NCBI RefSeq assembly: GCF_014489575.1
Contig: NZ_CP060789.1
Span: 2,480,001-2,544,000 of the forward strand
Direction of reading: 5' to 3'
DNA length: 64,000 bases
From: Tessaracoccus defluvii
GTDB taxonomy: Bacteria > Actinomycetota > Actinomycetes > Propionibacteriales > Propionibacteriaceae
Positions 10,516 to 18,914 of this stretch are shown here, in pieces. Position 1 is the first letter of the stretch, and every line of letters begins with the position of its first letter. The position numbers and the translations under genes are program-made. A model generated the notes under the pieces. That model made no database searches. It had not been told where the DNA came from and was given only the letters and a program-made list of their open reading frames with translations.

Positions 10516-10779
10516 TAGGGCACCCCTTCCCCCGGGTCGCCAAGGGCAGGGTTGACCCCCGCGACCGCATCTCTCTCCCAAAAGATGTTGGTCTGAGTCT
10601 CGCTCACCACACTGACTGACGGAAGGTCAGATCAGGGAATAGTCGGAATCCTGGTAGTAACCCCAGTAGCCCCCGTACGGGCCTCGGATGGCAGGTGAGT
10701 ACGCGACCCCAGATCCGCCGTCATCTCCCCCGGACTGGCCCTCCGGCGCTGTTAGGTTCCCTCCAAGGAGGCATGTTCC

Positions 10780-11183
10780 ATGGCAGATTCCCACAGGTCA
10801 GCATCCCTCGACGCAGCTGTGTCGCAGGTGATGGACTACATCGCGGATACCGGCCGCATCGCGCCGGCGACCGGACGCGACGACATCGCTGAGGAGTTCC
10901 GCGTGAGCACCCCGACGGCATCACCGTCGTGGCCTCCCCGGACGAGATCATCTCGATCGACATCGCCCAGCCGATCCGGCTGCGCCCCGCGGAACTCGCC
11001 GAAGCCGTGCGCCAGGCCGTCAACGAGGCGACGGCGCTCGCCCGGGAGGCTGTGCTGGCGGGAACCGAGGACATGCCGGGGATGGCGCAGGTCCAGAGCG
11101 AGGTCGCCCGCATGCAGCGCGACGTGCTGGCCGGCTACAAGGCCGACATGGACCGCATCACCGCACGGCTGGACGAGCTGTGA
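10780..11183 (+). CDS. YbaB/EbfC-like small protein of a type VII toxin cassette, frameshifted near 10911
   Basis: ATG 10780 follows AAGGAGG by 8 bases. The first frame gives MADSHRSASLDAAVSQVMDY and continues to EEFRVSTP. The second frame supplies DGITVVASPDEIISIDI, then RLRPAELAEAVRQAVNEA, the pattern of the YbaB/EbfC fold with a beta-strand core and a C-terminal helix. One extra C in the CCCC at 10910-10913 joins them into about 134 residues, usual for this family. YbaB-like proteins often stand first in actinobacterial WXG/EspC toxin operons; their role there is unclear, possibly nucleoid or scaffold binding. The end overlaps the next start by 4 bases (GTGA), so translation is coupled. 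Confidence 0.7.
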
Positions 11184-11506
11184 GCGAGATCCGGTTCTCC
11201 CCGCAGTCGTGGTCGCGTGGGGCGGCGGACGTCGACGCCACGGCAGAGGCCCTCGCCAGGAGGGCGCTGTCCATCGTCGAGCGGTGCGGCGACCTCGGCA
11301 GGCTCGGCTGCAACAACGGAGGCACGCTGGCGGACACGGCGCTGTCGATGATCCTGCCCGTCCTCACATCGGCCGCGCAGGAGGCGGTCGTCGGCATGGC
11401 CGAGGGGTTCGGCATCGAAGCGGAGAACATGCGGGTGACCGGCGAGAACTACGCGGCCATCGAGGAGACGAACACCCAACTGGCCGCGCTGATCGGGGGC
11501 AACTGA
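11180..11506 (+). CDS. EspC-like / WXG100-related small secreted protein
   Basis: A 108-residue helical protein begins at GTG 11180, overlapping the previous stop. It has two predicted helical stretches and the C-terminal pattern MRVTGENYAAIEETNTQLAAL, typical of the EspC/DUF2580 class of type VII (ESX) substrates. No signal peptide is visible. In such loci this protein is thought to pair with the N-terminal targeting domain of the toxin encoded next. The gap to the next gene is a single base. The family assignment rests on size, position and the C-terminal pattern rather than a strong motif. Confidence 0.6.
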   Translation: MSEIRFSPQSWSRGAADVDATAEALARRALSIVERCGDLGRLGCNNGGTLADTALSMILPVLTSAAQEAVVGMAEGFGIEAENMRVTGENYAAIEETNTQLAALIGGN

Positions 11507-11507
11507 C

Positions 11508-11990
11508 GTGGGACTGATGCTTCCGGGCTGGCTCCGGCAGGCCCTTGAGTACGTGGGCTACGAATGGCCCGCCTCCGACGAGTCTGTCCTGTTCGCCTGG
11601 GCCGGCGACTGGCGCGCTCTCGGGGCCGACTGCTCGGCGCTCGCCGCGGACATCGAGCGCGGGATCCGGCGGGTCGAGGCGGAGAACCGGGGTCGCGCCG
11701 CCGACAACTTCGGCTCCTACATGCACGGCGACGACGGCAATCTGCAGTCGCTGCTTGACTTCCAGCAGGCCACCGGCCGCGTCGCCGTCGCCAACGACAT
11801 CGCGGGCGGCATCGTCCTGGCGCTGAAGATCGCAGTGATGGCGCAACTGGCGATCCTCGCCTATGCCATCGCGGCGGCCGTCGCTACCGCGGGACTCGCC
11901 TCGGCGGGTGTCGTGGCGGCGCGACAGGCGGCGAAGTGGGCGATCGAGGCGGCCATCAACATCGCCGTCGAGAAGCTGCTGGCGGGCTGA
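11508..11990 (+). CDS. WXG100-like targeting domain protein (N-terminal half of a polymorphic toxin)
   Basis: The sequence opens MLPGWLRQALEYVGYEWP (from the GTG start or the internal ATG 11517), the signature of the WXG100-like N-terminal domain of CpnT-type secreted toxins. A conserved W (FAWAGDWRALG) follows, then a hydrophobic stretch at residues about 100-135. It normally directs a fused C-terminal toxin to type VII secretion. Here the frame ends in TGA at 11988-11990. After one codon, the next gene starts in the same frame, so the two pieces look like one toxin interrupted by a single in-frame stop. Confidence 0.7.
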   Translation: MGLMLPGWLRQALEYVGYEWPASDESVLFAWAGDWRALGADCSALAADIERGIRRVEAENRGRAADNFGSYMHGDDGNLQSLLDFQQATGRVAVANDIAGGIVLALKIAVMAQLAILAYAIAAAVATAGLASAGVVAARQAAKWAIEAAINIAVEKLLAG

Positions 11991-11993
11991 ACC

Positions 11994-12647
11994 ATGGCGA
12001 AGTACTCGAAGCATGTCATCAAGCTCGTCAACGGCGGCATCTTCCGCCGCGTCGTCGGGGACCTGTTCCACTTCAAGAAGGCGGGGCGCGCCGTCAAGGC
12101 GGCCGACGACGCCGGGGCGAAGGCGCTCAAGCAGCTCGATCAACTGGAGGCTGCCGCTGCGAAGAAGTGGGCTGGGGTGACGAAGCGTCGGCAGAAGTTC
12201 CTCGGCGCGACCCCGAGCAAGTTCTCGAAGACCGGGCGTGACGTGCTCGAGCGGATGTCCAAGGAGAATCCGTCCTCGGTGCGCAACCTCCCCAAGGGAG
12301 ACCCGTCAACCTGGACGAAGGCGCAGCTCGATCGGGTGATGATCAAATCGCCCGAGAGTGGAGAGTGGTTCCCGTACAAGTCGTTCGACATGGGGCACTC
12401 GCCCGTCGACGCCGTCACCTACTGGAACAACGTCGGTCGCTTCACGGAGCCGCGCTCCAAGGATGTCCGCGACTGGATGCTCGACCCGGCGAACTACAGG
12501 CTCCAGCTGAGCGACGTGAACCAGGCGGCAGGTCGGGAGCTCGGCGCGGCCGGCGCCCGGTACCAGCCACCGCTCAAGCTGCCCGATGGGATCGTGCTGG
12601 ACGACAAGGCCAAGGCGACCATCCTGGACATGATGAAGAACCTGTAG
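11994..12647 (+). CDS. GH-E family HNH/ENDO VII nuclease toxin
   Basis: This 217-residue protein has a Lys/Arg-rich N-terminal half. The C-terminal nuclease domain contains YKSFDMGHSPVDAVTYW, then a W and DPANYRLQLSDVNQAAGRE. This spacing of Gly-His, a DPxNYRLQ segment and a late Glu matches the GH-E class of the HNH/ENDO VII fold described in bacterial polymorphic toxins. It would cut nucleic acid in a rival cell. The start ATG is in frame with the preceding targeting domain and lacks a strong ribosome-binding site, which favours read-through, coupling or a recent split. A TPR protein and a SUFU-type immunity protein follow. Confidence 0.75.
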   Translation: MAKYSKHVIKLVNGGIFRRVVGDLFHFKKAGRAVKAADDAGAKALKQLDQLEAAAAKKWAGVTKRRQKFLGATPSKFSKTGRDVLERMSKENPSSVRNLPKGDPSTWTKAQLDRVMIKSPESGEWFPYKSFDMGHSPVDAVTYWNNVGRFTEPRSKDVRDWMLDPANYRLQLSDVNQAAGRELGAAGARYQPPLKLPDGIVLDDKAKATILDMMKNL

Positions 12648-12704
12648 GCCCCAGGCCCCGCCACAGCCCACCCACCGAGCACCCCCGAGCCCTAGGATCG
12701 CCCC

Positions 12705-13652
12705 ATGAACAGCAAGCCGCAGCTCCCGGCCGACGAGGCCGGGCTCATCGATCAGCTGATCCAGCAGGCCTACGACCGGGAGGACGCCGGTGACCTCCCC
12801 GGGGCGCTGGCTTCTCTCGAGGAGGGCTGGGACGCGCTGCCGGACCCCAAGGGCACGTGGGACTACTACGACCAGGGCCTGACCACGGCCGGCGCCACCC
12901 TGGCGCTGAAGAGCGGCGACCTCTCCGCGGCGGCCAGGTGGATCGACCGGATGGAGAAGGCGTACTCGCTCGACGACGAGTCGAGCCAGATCTACGTCGA
13001 CGGATTCAAGGCACGACTGTTCTACAAGGGCGGCCACCACGACCTCGCCTACGCCTATCTCGACGCCCAGTACAAGGTCCTCGGCAACCGGGCCTTCGAC
13101 GGCGACAAGGAACTGCAGCGGTTCCACCGCGACTACGTCCCCACCGAGACCACCCCGAAGTTCCCGGTCGGCCCGGCCGGCTGGGAGATCGACATCCCCG
13201 CGCCCGGCGTCGGCGGCACCGGTGGCCTCGAGCTGGAGGACTCCGTCTACCAGCGGCTCCTGGCCCTGAGCGAGGCTGGCGACAACTTCTCCGACCTCGA
13301 GGCGCCGCAGGCGGCCGCGGAGGAGTACGTCAAGGCCCTCCGGCTGCTGCCCGAGCCGATCGCGCAGTGGGAGGCCGCCGTCCAGCTGTACGCGGCGCTG
13401 GGCGACGCGCTTCTTGCGCTGACGCAGTACGACGAAGCCCAGCGGGCCCTGCAATACGCGCTGCAGTCGGCCGAGGGTCGCGGCAACGCCTACGTGTGGC
13501 TGCGCCTCGGCGACGCCGAACGCGGGCTCGGCAACACCCCCGGAGCGGTCGAGGCCTACACGTCGGCGTACCTGCTGGCGGGTCGGGAGGTCTTCGAGGA
13601 CGAGGACGAGGCCTGGAACACGCTGGTGGCCGCTGGCATCCCCACCGACTGA
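12705..13652 (+). CDS. TPR-like protein in the toxin cassette
   Basis: A soluble, acidic 315-residue protein with helix-turn-helix repeats typical of TPRs (for example AYDREDAGDLPGALASLEEG near the start, LGDALLALTQYDEAQRAL and LRLGDAERGLGNTPGAVEAY near the end). No signal peptide or catalytic motif is seen. It lies between the GH-E nuclease and the SUFU protein, so it may be an accessory or second immunity protein. That is inference from position; TPR proteins elsewhere have many roles. Confidence 0.6.
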   Translation: MNSKPQLPADEAGLIDQLIQQAYDREDAGDLPGALASLEEGWDALPDPKGTWDYYDQGLTTAGATLALKSGDLSAAARWIDRMEKAYSLDDESSQIYVDGFKARLFYKGGHHDLAYAYLDAQYKVLGNRAFDGDKELQRFHRDYVPTETTPKFPVGPAGWEIDIPAPGVGGTGGLELEDSVYQRLLALSEAGDNFSDLEAPQAAAEEYVKALRLLPEPIAQWEAAVQLYAALGDALLALTQYDEAQRALQYALQSAEGRGNAYVWLRLGDAERGLGNTPGAVEAYTSAYLLAGREVFEDEDEAWNTLVAAGIPTD

Positions 13653-13672
13653 TCGGGGGGCAGACTGGCGCC

Positions 13673-14745
13673 ATGACCGACGAGATCCCGGACGACGACT
13701 CCGCCCCGGGCTGGGACGCGATCGACGCGGCCCTGCTCCCCCTCTACCCCGAGCAGGAGCCGGGCCACTACGGCTCGCTCCCCGGCATGGCCGGTGGCAA
13801 CAACCCGCTCCAGGGCATCAGCGTCTACAGGCGCACGGACCCGGTGCCGCACTGGCACTTCGTGACCTACGGCTTCACCGAGCTGTTCGGCAAGGAGACC
13901 GACGACCCCGAGACCAGCGGCTTCGGGTTCGAGCTGACGATGCGGCTGGCCGCCCCGGAGGAGTCCGGTCAGCTCCCCAGCCGGGCGCGGCGCTGAACCT
14001 GCTGCAGAACGTGGCGCGCTACGTGTTCCGCACGGGAAACGCTTTCGCCGTCGGACACTCCATGGGGCTGAACGGGCCGATCGTTCTGGAGTCGGACACG
14101 CTGCTCCGCTCGATCGCGTTTGCGCCCGACCCGGAGCTGCCGCCCGTCGACTCCCCCAACGGCCGGTTCGAGTTCCTCCAGGTCGTGGGGATCACCGAGG
14201 ACGAGGAGAAGGCGATCACCCGCTGGACCGGCAGCGACGTGCTGGCAGTGTTCGGCGACCGGCTCCCGCTCTACGTCACCGACCTTGACCGGCCAAGTCT
14301 GATGGACGACCCGGAGATCGCCCGCCGGATCGACGAGGGTTCGGCCCGCAACGGGTCGCACACGGGCGCCGTTTTCGTCGAGAAGCTGGGCTGGGAAAAG
14401 CGGAAGCGTCTCTTCCGCAAGGGTGGCCACGTGGTCTCCGTCGGCGCCCGTCAGGCCCCGGAGATCGGGCTGCTGTTGCCGCTGCGGCTGCCGTTCGGTC
14501 GTCAGCTCCTGGTCGCGGGCGGGGAGCAGCGGGTGCTGTTCCAGCCGGGTGACAGGGGCGCCGTCGCGGAGGACGGCGAGACGCTGGAGGTGACGCTCTC
14601 CCCCGAGTCGGTGGCGATGCTGTCCGACCTCCTGGTTCCGCGGGCAGGCAGCTACCGGATCCCCGGCTTCGATGACCTGACGATCGAGGTCCTGGTCACG
14701 GGGATCAAGGACCAGGACGGCAAGGTCATCGAGCGGATCGGCTAG
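13673..14745 (+). CDS. SUFU-domain protein, probable immunity protein, frameshifted near 13975-13983
   Basis: ATG 13673 opens a frame with APGWDAIDAAL, then the SUFU features HWHFVTYGFTELF and SGFGFELTMRL. That frame then runs into a stop at 13994-13996. The continuation one frame over (PGAALNLLQNVARYVF, later FLQVVGITEDE) completes the suppressor-of-fused fold to 14745. One added base near the CCAGCCGGG at 13975-13983 restores about 357 residues. SUFU-type proteins are established as immunity proteins encoded beside nuclease toxins such as the GH-E protein upstream. The break is most simply a sequencing deletion, since both halves retain conserved residues. Confidence 0.75.
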
Positions 14746-14880
14746 TCGTCCCGGCTGCCGAACATGGCTCTGGCTCGGGCGGGCACTCTGCTGGCTCCGC
14801 GCACAAATCTGGCTCCGGCGGGCACAAATCTGGCTCCGGCGAACATTCGGCTGGCTCCGCGCACAAATCCGGTTCCCCGA

Positions 14881-14971
14881 GCACAAATCTGGCTCCGGCG
14901 GGCACTCTGCTGGCTCAAGCCGCCGCTGTGGCGATATGCACACAACGGCGGCTCAGCGGAGATTCGTGCAC
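14881..14971 (-). repeat. 92-bp palindromic dispersed element, copy A
   Basis: Read on the minus strand it runs from GTGCACGAATCTCC to GAGCCAGATTTGTGC, with the invariant core GTGCATATCGCCA. The core is flanked by GCCGCCGTTGTG and CACAGCGGCGGC, which can pair as a hairpin. It lies in a convergent intergenic region after the SUFU gene. Confidence 0.85.
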
Positions 14972-15038
14972 GGGGACGGCGTTTCGACAAGCTCGCGCCC
15001 CCAAGGGCCCTGACCCGACACTCGTCTATCCTCCCGAA

Positions 15039-15128
15039 CACAAATCTGGCTCCGGCGGACACTCTGCTGGCTCAAGCCGCCGCTGTGGCGATATGCACAC
15101 AACGGCGGCTCAGCGGAGATTCGTGCAC
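15039..15128 (-). repeat. 92-bp palindromic dispersed element, copy B
   Basis: Nearly identical to copy A, 158 bp away and in the same orientation. The GTGCAC end lies at the high-coordinate side. The right end reads CCAGATTTGTG-T, one base from consensus. Confidence 0.85.
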
Positions 15129-15217
15129 GGGAGCCTCGAGCGCGACGGCACCAGCTCAGCGAGTCAGACCCGGCCAGCAGGTCAGCTGGACGGACCTGCG
15201 GCGCGGGTGAGCCCTGG

Positions 15218-16270
15218 TCAGACCGGGTAGCCCTCGACCGGGCCCTCCGTGTTCGGCCTCCAACCCAGCGCCGGCGCCACGTGCTTCGCGAACGACTCCA
15301 GCACGTGCAGGTTGTACGCCACACCGAGCTGGTTCGGCACCGTCAACATCACAGTGTCCGCCGACGCGACCGCCGCGTCCGCCTGTAGCTGCTCGATCAG
15401 CTTGTCGGGCTCGGCCGCGTAGGTCTTGCCGAACGTCGACTGGAAGCCGTCGATGATGCCGACCTGGTCGCCGCCCTCGTCACGGCCGTCGCCGAAGTAG
15501 CGCGCGTCCAGCTCGTTGACGATCGGGAAGATGCTGCGGCTCACACTCACGCGCGGCGTCCCGGTGTGGCCCGCCTCGCGGTACGCCTGCCGGAAAGCCT
15601 CGATCTGCTCGGCCTGTAGCTCATGGAACGGCTGTCCCGTCGCCTCCGTCAAGAGGGTGGAGCTCATGAGGTTGAGACCCGCACGGCCCGCCCACTCGGC
15701 CGAACTGCGCGAACCGCTCCCCCACCAGATATGGCCCGGCAACGTCTCGGAGCGCGGCTCGATCGCGAGGCGGGTGCCGGCCGGGGCCTGCCGCGGATCG
15801 GCCTCGGCGATCCGCTCGCCATTGATCGCCGCCCAGAAGGTGTCGAAGTGGTCGCGGGCGATGTCGGCACCGCGCGGGTCGGACGACCCCGTGTAGCCGA
15901 ACGCCTCGTACCCCCGCAGCGCCGTCTCCGGGCTCCCCCGGCTCACGCCGAGCGCCACCCTGCCGTCGGAGAGCAGGTCGAGCGCGGCCGCCTCCTCCGC
16001 CAGGTACAGCGGGTTCTCGTAGCGCATGTCGATCACGCCGGTGCCGACCTCGATCCGCCGCGTCCTGGCCGCCATCGCCGTCAGAACCGGGATCGGCGAC
16101 GCCGCCTGCCTGGCGAAGTGGTGAACCCGGACATAGGCGCCGTTGACGCCCAGCTCGTCCGCCCCGATGGCGAGGTCCACAGTCTGCTTCAACATGTCGC
16201 CCGCGGTGCGCGTCTGCGATCCCGGGAGCGGCGAATAGTGGCCGAAGGACAGGAACCCGAATGCTCTCAT
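15218..16270 (-). CDS. LLM-class flavin-dependent oxidoreductase
   Basis: A 350-residue bacterial luciferase-like monooxygenase. It opens MRAFGFLSFGHYSPLPGS and has the TIM-barrel features of the family: YVRVHHFARQAASPIPVLTA, then RIEVGTGVIDMRYENPLYLAEEAA, then DLLSDGRVALGVSRGSPE. The family uses reduced flavin to oxidise small organic substrates; the substrate here is unknown. It is transcribed alone. Its 3' end faces the toxin cassette across the repeat cluster. Confidence 0.9.
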   Translation of the reverse strand: MRAFGFLSFGHYSPLPGSQTRTAGDMLKQTVDLAIGADELGVNGAYVRVHHFARQAASPIPVLTAMAARTRRIEVGTGVIDMRYENPLYLAEEAAALDLLSDGRVALGVSRGSPETALRGYEAFGYTGSSDPRGADIARDHFDTFWAAINGERIAEADPRQAPAGTRLAIEPRSETLPGHIWWGSGSRSSAEWAGRAGLNLMSSTLLTEATGQPFHELQAEQIEAFRQAYREAGHTGTPRVSVSRSIFPIVNELDARYFGDGRDEGGDQVGIIDGFQSTFGKTYAAEPDKLIEQLQADAAVASADTVMLTVPNQLGVAYNLHVLESFAKHVAPALGWRPNTEGPVEGYPV

Positions 16271-16467
16271 ACCCGCATCAACCCGCAGCCCGGCGCAGAG
16301 ATTCCCGATTTAGTGGAACATTCAACTTCATTGAGCGTTTCGCCCTCAGCATGAGACCCCAGCACCGCCACGAGGGTGTCGCCACAGCGGTTCCGCCACG
16401 GACCGGCATCCCGGAGGACGCCGGGGCGCTCTCAGCCCGACCTGGCCTGCTGGAAGCCAGACACGAC

Positions 16468-16501
16468 GGAGGCCGGCTCCCCGAGCGGGGAGCCGGCCTC
16501 C
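16468..16501 (-). terminator. Terminator of the aldolase gene
   Basis: A perfect 15-bp GC-rich stem (16468-16482 with 16487-16501) with loop GAGC lies 25 bases beyond the stop of fba on the minus strand. Confidence 0.8.
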
Positions 16502-16526
16502 GTTACGAGACTCAGCGGTCAGCAGG

Positions 16527-17549
16527 TCACTTGATGGCGGTGCCGGCCGAGCGGAGCTGCTGGCAGGCCTCGATGATGCGGGCGGCCATGCCGGCCTCAG
16601 CGACCTTGCCCCACGCACGCGGGTCGTAGGCCTTCTTGTTGCCGACCTCGCCGTCGATCTTCAGCACGCCGTCGTAGTTGCGGAACATGTGCTCCACGAC
16701 GGGGCGGGTGAAGGCGTACTGCGTGTCGGTGTCGATGTTCATCTTGATGACGCCGTAGTCGACAGCGTCCGAGATCTCCTGGGCGGTCGAGCCCGAGCCG
16801 CCGTGGAAGACGAGGTCGAACGGCGACTCCTTGCCGTACTTGGCGCCGACGGCGTCCTGGATCTCCTTGAGAACCGCGGGACGCAGCTTGACGGCGCCCG
16901 GCTTGTACACGCCGTGCACGTTGCCGAAGGTCAGGGCCGTGATGTAGCGGCCCTTCTCGCCGAGGCCGAGGACCTCAGCGGTGCGCATGCCGTCCTCGAT
17001 CGTGGTGTAGAGCTTCTCGTTGATTTCAGCGGTGACGCCGTCCTCTTCGCCGCCGACGACGCCGACCTCGATCTCGAGGATGATCTTCGCCTTGGCGGTG
17101 CGGGCCAGGAGCTCATCGGCGATCTGGAGGTTCTCCTCCATCGGAACCGCGGAGCCGTCCCACATGTGCGACTGGAACAGGGGCAGCTCGCCGCGGGCGA
17201 CGCGCTCCTCCGAGATGGCCAGCAGCGGGCGGACGAAGCTGTCCAGCTTGTCCTTGGGGCAGTGGTCGGTGTGCAGCGCAACGTTGATCGGGTAGCCCTT
17301 GGCGATCTCCTGGACGAAGGCAGCGAACGCAGCGGCGCCGGCGACCTTGTCCTTGACCGTGGGGCCGGACAGGTACTCGGCGCCACCGGTCGACACCTGG
17401 AGGATGCCGTCGGAACCGGCCTCGGCGAAGCCCTGCAGGGCGGCGTGGATCGTCTGCGACGACGAGACGTTGATGGCCGGGTAGGCGAACTTGCCTGCCT
17501 TGGCCCGATCGATCATCTCGGCGTAGACCTCAGGAGTTGCAACTGGCAT
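16527..17549 (-). CDS. fba: Fructose-bisphosphate aldolase, class II
   Basis: A 340-residue zinc-dependent aldolase that interconverts fructose 1,6-bisphosphate with glyceraldehyde 3-phosphate and dihydroxyacetone phosphate. Recognisable motifs are FAYPAINVSSSQTIHAAL, the zinc-ligand segment NVALHTDHCPKDKLDSF, LTFGNVHGVYKPGAVKLRP and FHGGSGSTAQEI with the phosphate loop. The start MPVATPEVYAEM is preceded by AAGGGG. It has its own terminator and is monocistronic, as is common for this housekeeping gene. Confidence 0.97.
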   Translation of the reverse strand: MPVATPEVYAEMIDRAKAGKFAYPAINVSSSQTIHAALQGFAEAGSDGILQVSTGGAEYLSGPTVKDKVAGAAAFAAFVQEIAKGYPINVALHTDHCPKDKLDSFVRPLLAISEERVARGELPLFQSHMWDGSAVPMEENLQIADELLARTAKAKIILEIEVGVVGGEEDGVTAEINEKLYTTIEDGMRTAEVLGLGEKGRYITALTFGNVHGVYKPGAVKLRPAVLKEIQDAVGAKYGKESPFDLVFHGGSGSTAQEISDAVDYGVIKMNIDTDTQYAFTRPVVEHMFRNYDGVLKIDGEVGNKKAYDPRAWGKVAEAGMAARIIEACQQLRSAGTAIK

Positions 17550-17639
17550 GGATGCCCCTTACTCGAAAGAAATCGGTACACCCTCAGCCTATCGCCTGAG
17601 GCCACCCAGTCCATCCCCGGGGTCCGCAGACGTGCGGCG

Positions 17640-18179
17640 TCAAAAAACGCTGTCGAGCGCCTCGGTATCGAGCCGGACACGGCCCAGCGAGTAGGCCTGC
17701 GCCGCGGAATCGATGTACTGGGGAGTGGCGTCCAGGAAGCTCAGCGGCACCCGCGCCACGATCTCTCCATGCCTCTCGACGGCGAGGTCGGGCCCTGCGC
17801 CGAGGCTCCGCCCGACGAGCCTCAGTGCGCCGACGTCGGCCCAGTCGACATCGACCCGTTCCGGGTAGTGGAACTCGATTCCCCGTTGATCGAGGTAGAA
17901 CGCCACCCCCTCCTGGATCCGGGCGAGGTCCTTCTTGGCGTTGTGGAGCCCGATGATCGAGACACCCATCCAGAAGACCGTCGTGACGGCGAACGCGACG
18001 ACGAGGAAGATGAGCCAGCCCGTCGAGAACGTGTCGCGCCCGAACCAGGCCAGAGCCGCCAGCAGCGCCGCGGAGATGAGGCTCGAGACGATGCGCCACC
18101 GCAGCGCGCCGCGCTGCCTGGTCACCCGGGCTGCGGTCGGCAGGGGCGTCAGTCCGGCCGCGAATCGCTGTGGCTGCAT
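17640..18179 (-). CDS. Membrane protein of unknown function, two transmembrane segments
   Basis: A 179-residue protein starting at ATG 18177-18179 (MQPQRFAAGLTPLP), 5 bases after the TrmH-type gene, so the two are probably co-transcribed. Two hydrophobic segments (VSSLISAALLAALAWF and WLIFLVVAFAVTTVFWMGVSI) are followed by a soluble domain with beta character (HYPERVDVDWADVGALRLV). This resembles small membrane proteins with a PH-like C-terminal domain, but no family is firmly recognised. Confidence 0.7.
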   Translation of the reverse strand: MQPQRFAAGLTPLPTAARVTRQRGALRWRIVSSLISAALLAALAWFGRDTFSTGWLIFLVVAFAVTTVFWMGVSIIGLHNAKKDLARIQEGVAFYLDQRGIEFHYPERVDVDWADVGALRLVGRSLGAGPDLAVERHGEIVARVPLSFLDATPQYIDSAAQAYSLGRVRLDTEALDSVF

Positions 18180-18184
18180 GCGCG

Positions 18185-18847
18185 TCACTCTAGCGGCAGG
18201 GCGGCGCCGGACGACGCCGTCACGTGCTGCAGACCCCAGTGGTACATGGCGACGGCGGCCGCCGCGCCCGCGTTCATCGACCTGGTCGAGCCGGACTGCG
18301 TGATCGCGACCAGCCCCGCGCAGCCGGCGACCATCTCGTCGGTCAGTCCGGGGCCCTCCGAGCCGAAGATCAGGCAGCACCCGGCGGGCAGCAGCGTCGT
18401 TTCGAGCGGCCGGGAGCCGGGCAGGTTGTCGACCCCGACGGGCGTCACGGGGCGCTCGGCGAGCCAGGCGAAGAGCGCCGCCTCGTCGTCGTGGTGGTGG
18501 ACGTGGAGGTAGCGGTCGGTGACCATGGCGCCGCGCCGGTTCCACCGCCGTCGTCCGACGATGTGGACGGCGGCGACATTGAAGGCGTTGGCAGTCCTGA
18601 CGATGGAGCCGATGTTGAAGTCGTGCTCCCAATTCTGGATTGCGACATGCAGCGTGGTCCTGGTCTCGTCGAGGTCGGCGACGATCGCGTCCATGCGCCA
18701 GTACCGGTAACGGTCGATGACGTTGCGCCGGTCGCCCTCGGCGAGGAGGACGGGGTCGAGGCGGGGATCCTCGGGCCAGGGCAGCGGGTGCGGGCCGACG
18801 CCGACGGTGGGGGCGGTCGGATCGGCGGGCTCGGGCTGGTCAGTCAC
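18185..18847 (-). CDS. TrmH/SpoU-family RNA methyltransferase
   Basis: A 220-residue SPOUT methyltransferase. The family motifs are present: HDFNIGSIVRTANAFNV (motif 1), LIFGSEGPGLTDEMV (motif 2) and AITQSGSTRSMNAGAAAAVAMY (motif 3, normally ending SLNVS). It would transfer a methyl group from S-adenosylmethionine to the 2'-O of a ribose in tRNA or rRNA; the target site is not predictable. The short membrane-protein gene follows in the same direction. Confidence 0.9.
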   Translation of the reverse strand: MTDQPEPADPTAPTVGVGPHPLPWPEDPRLDPVLLAEGDRRNVIDRYRYWRMDAIVADLDETRTTLHVAIQNWEHDFNIGSIVRTANAFNVAAVHIVGRRRWNRRGAMVTDRYLHVHHHDDEAALFAWLAERPVTPVGVDNLPGSRPLETTLLPAGCCLIFGSEGPGLTDEMVAGCAGLVAITQSGSTRSMNAGAAAAVAMYHWGLQHVTASSGAALPLE

Positions 18848-18872
18848 CCTGCGAGGGTACCGGGAACGCGTC

Positions 18873-18902
18873 GGCGCCCCCGACCGTGGGGTCGGGGGCG
18901 CC
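18873..18902 (-). terminator. Terminator of the yceI gene
   Basis: A perfect 13-bp stem (18873-18885 with 18890-18902) with loop GTGG lies 12 bases past the yceI stop on the minus strand. Confidence 0.75.
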
Positions 18903-18914
18903 GGGCGTGGAGAA

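Larger units (their letters stand above)
14746..15217. repeat. Intergenic repeat cluster (two full 92-bp elements plus partial ends)
   Basis: No gene is supported in this 472-bp space between convergent genes. It holds two full copies of the dispersed palindromic element (14881-14971 and 15039-15128) and a short array of its partial ends: GCACAAATC-type words at 14801, 14822 and 14861, with GGCTGGCTC-type internal pieces between them. Short open frames here consist of repeat sequence only. Confidence 0.8.

Noticed and set aside
12306..13454. A 382-codon minus-strand open frame opposite the TPR gene
   Set aside because: Antisense to the TPR frame, with no recognisable domain or ribosome-binding site.
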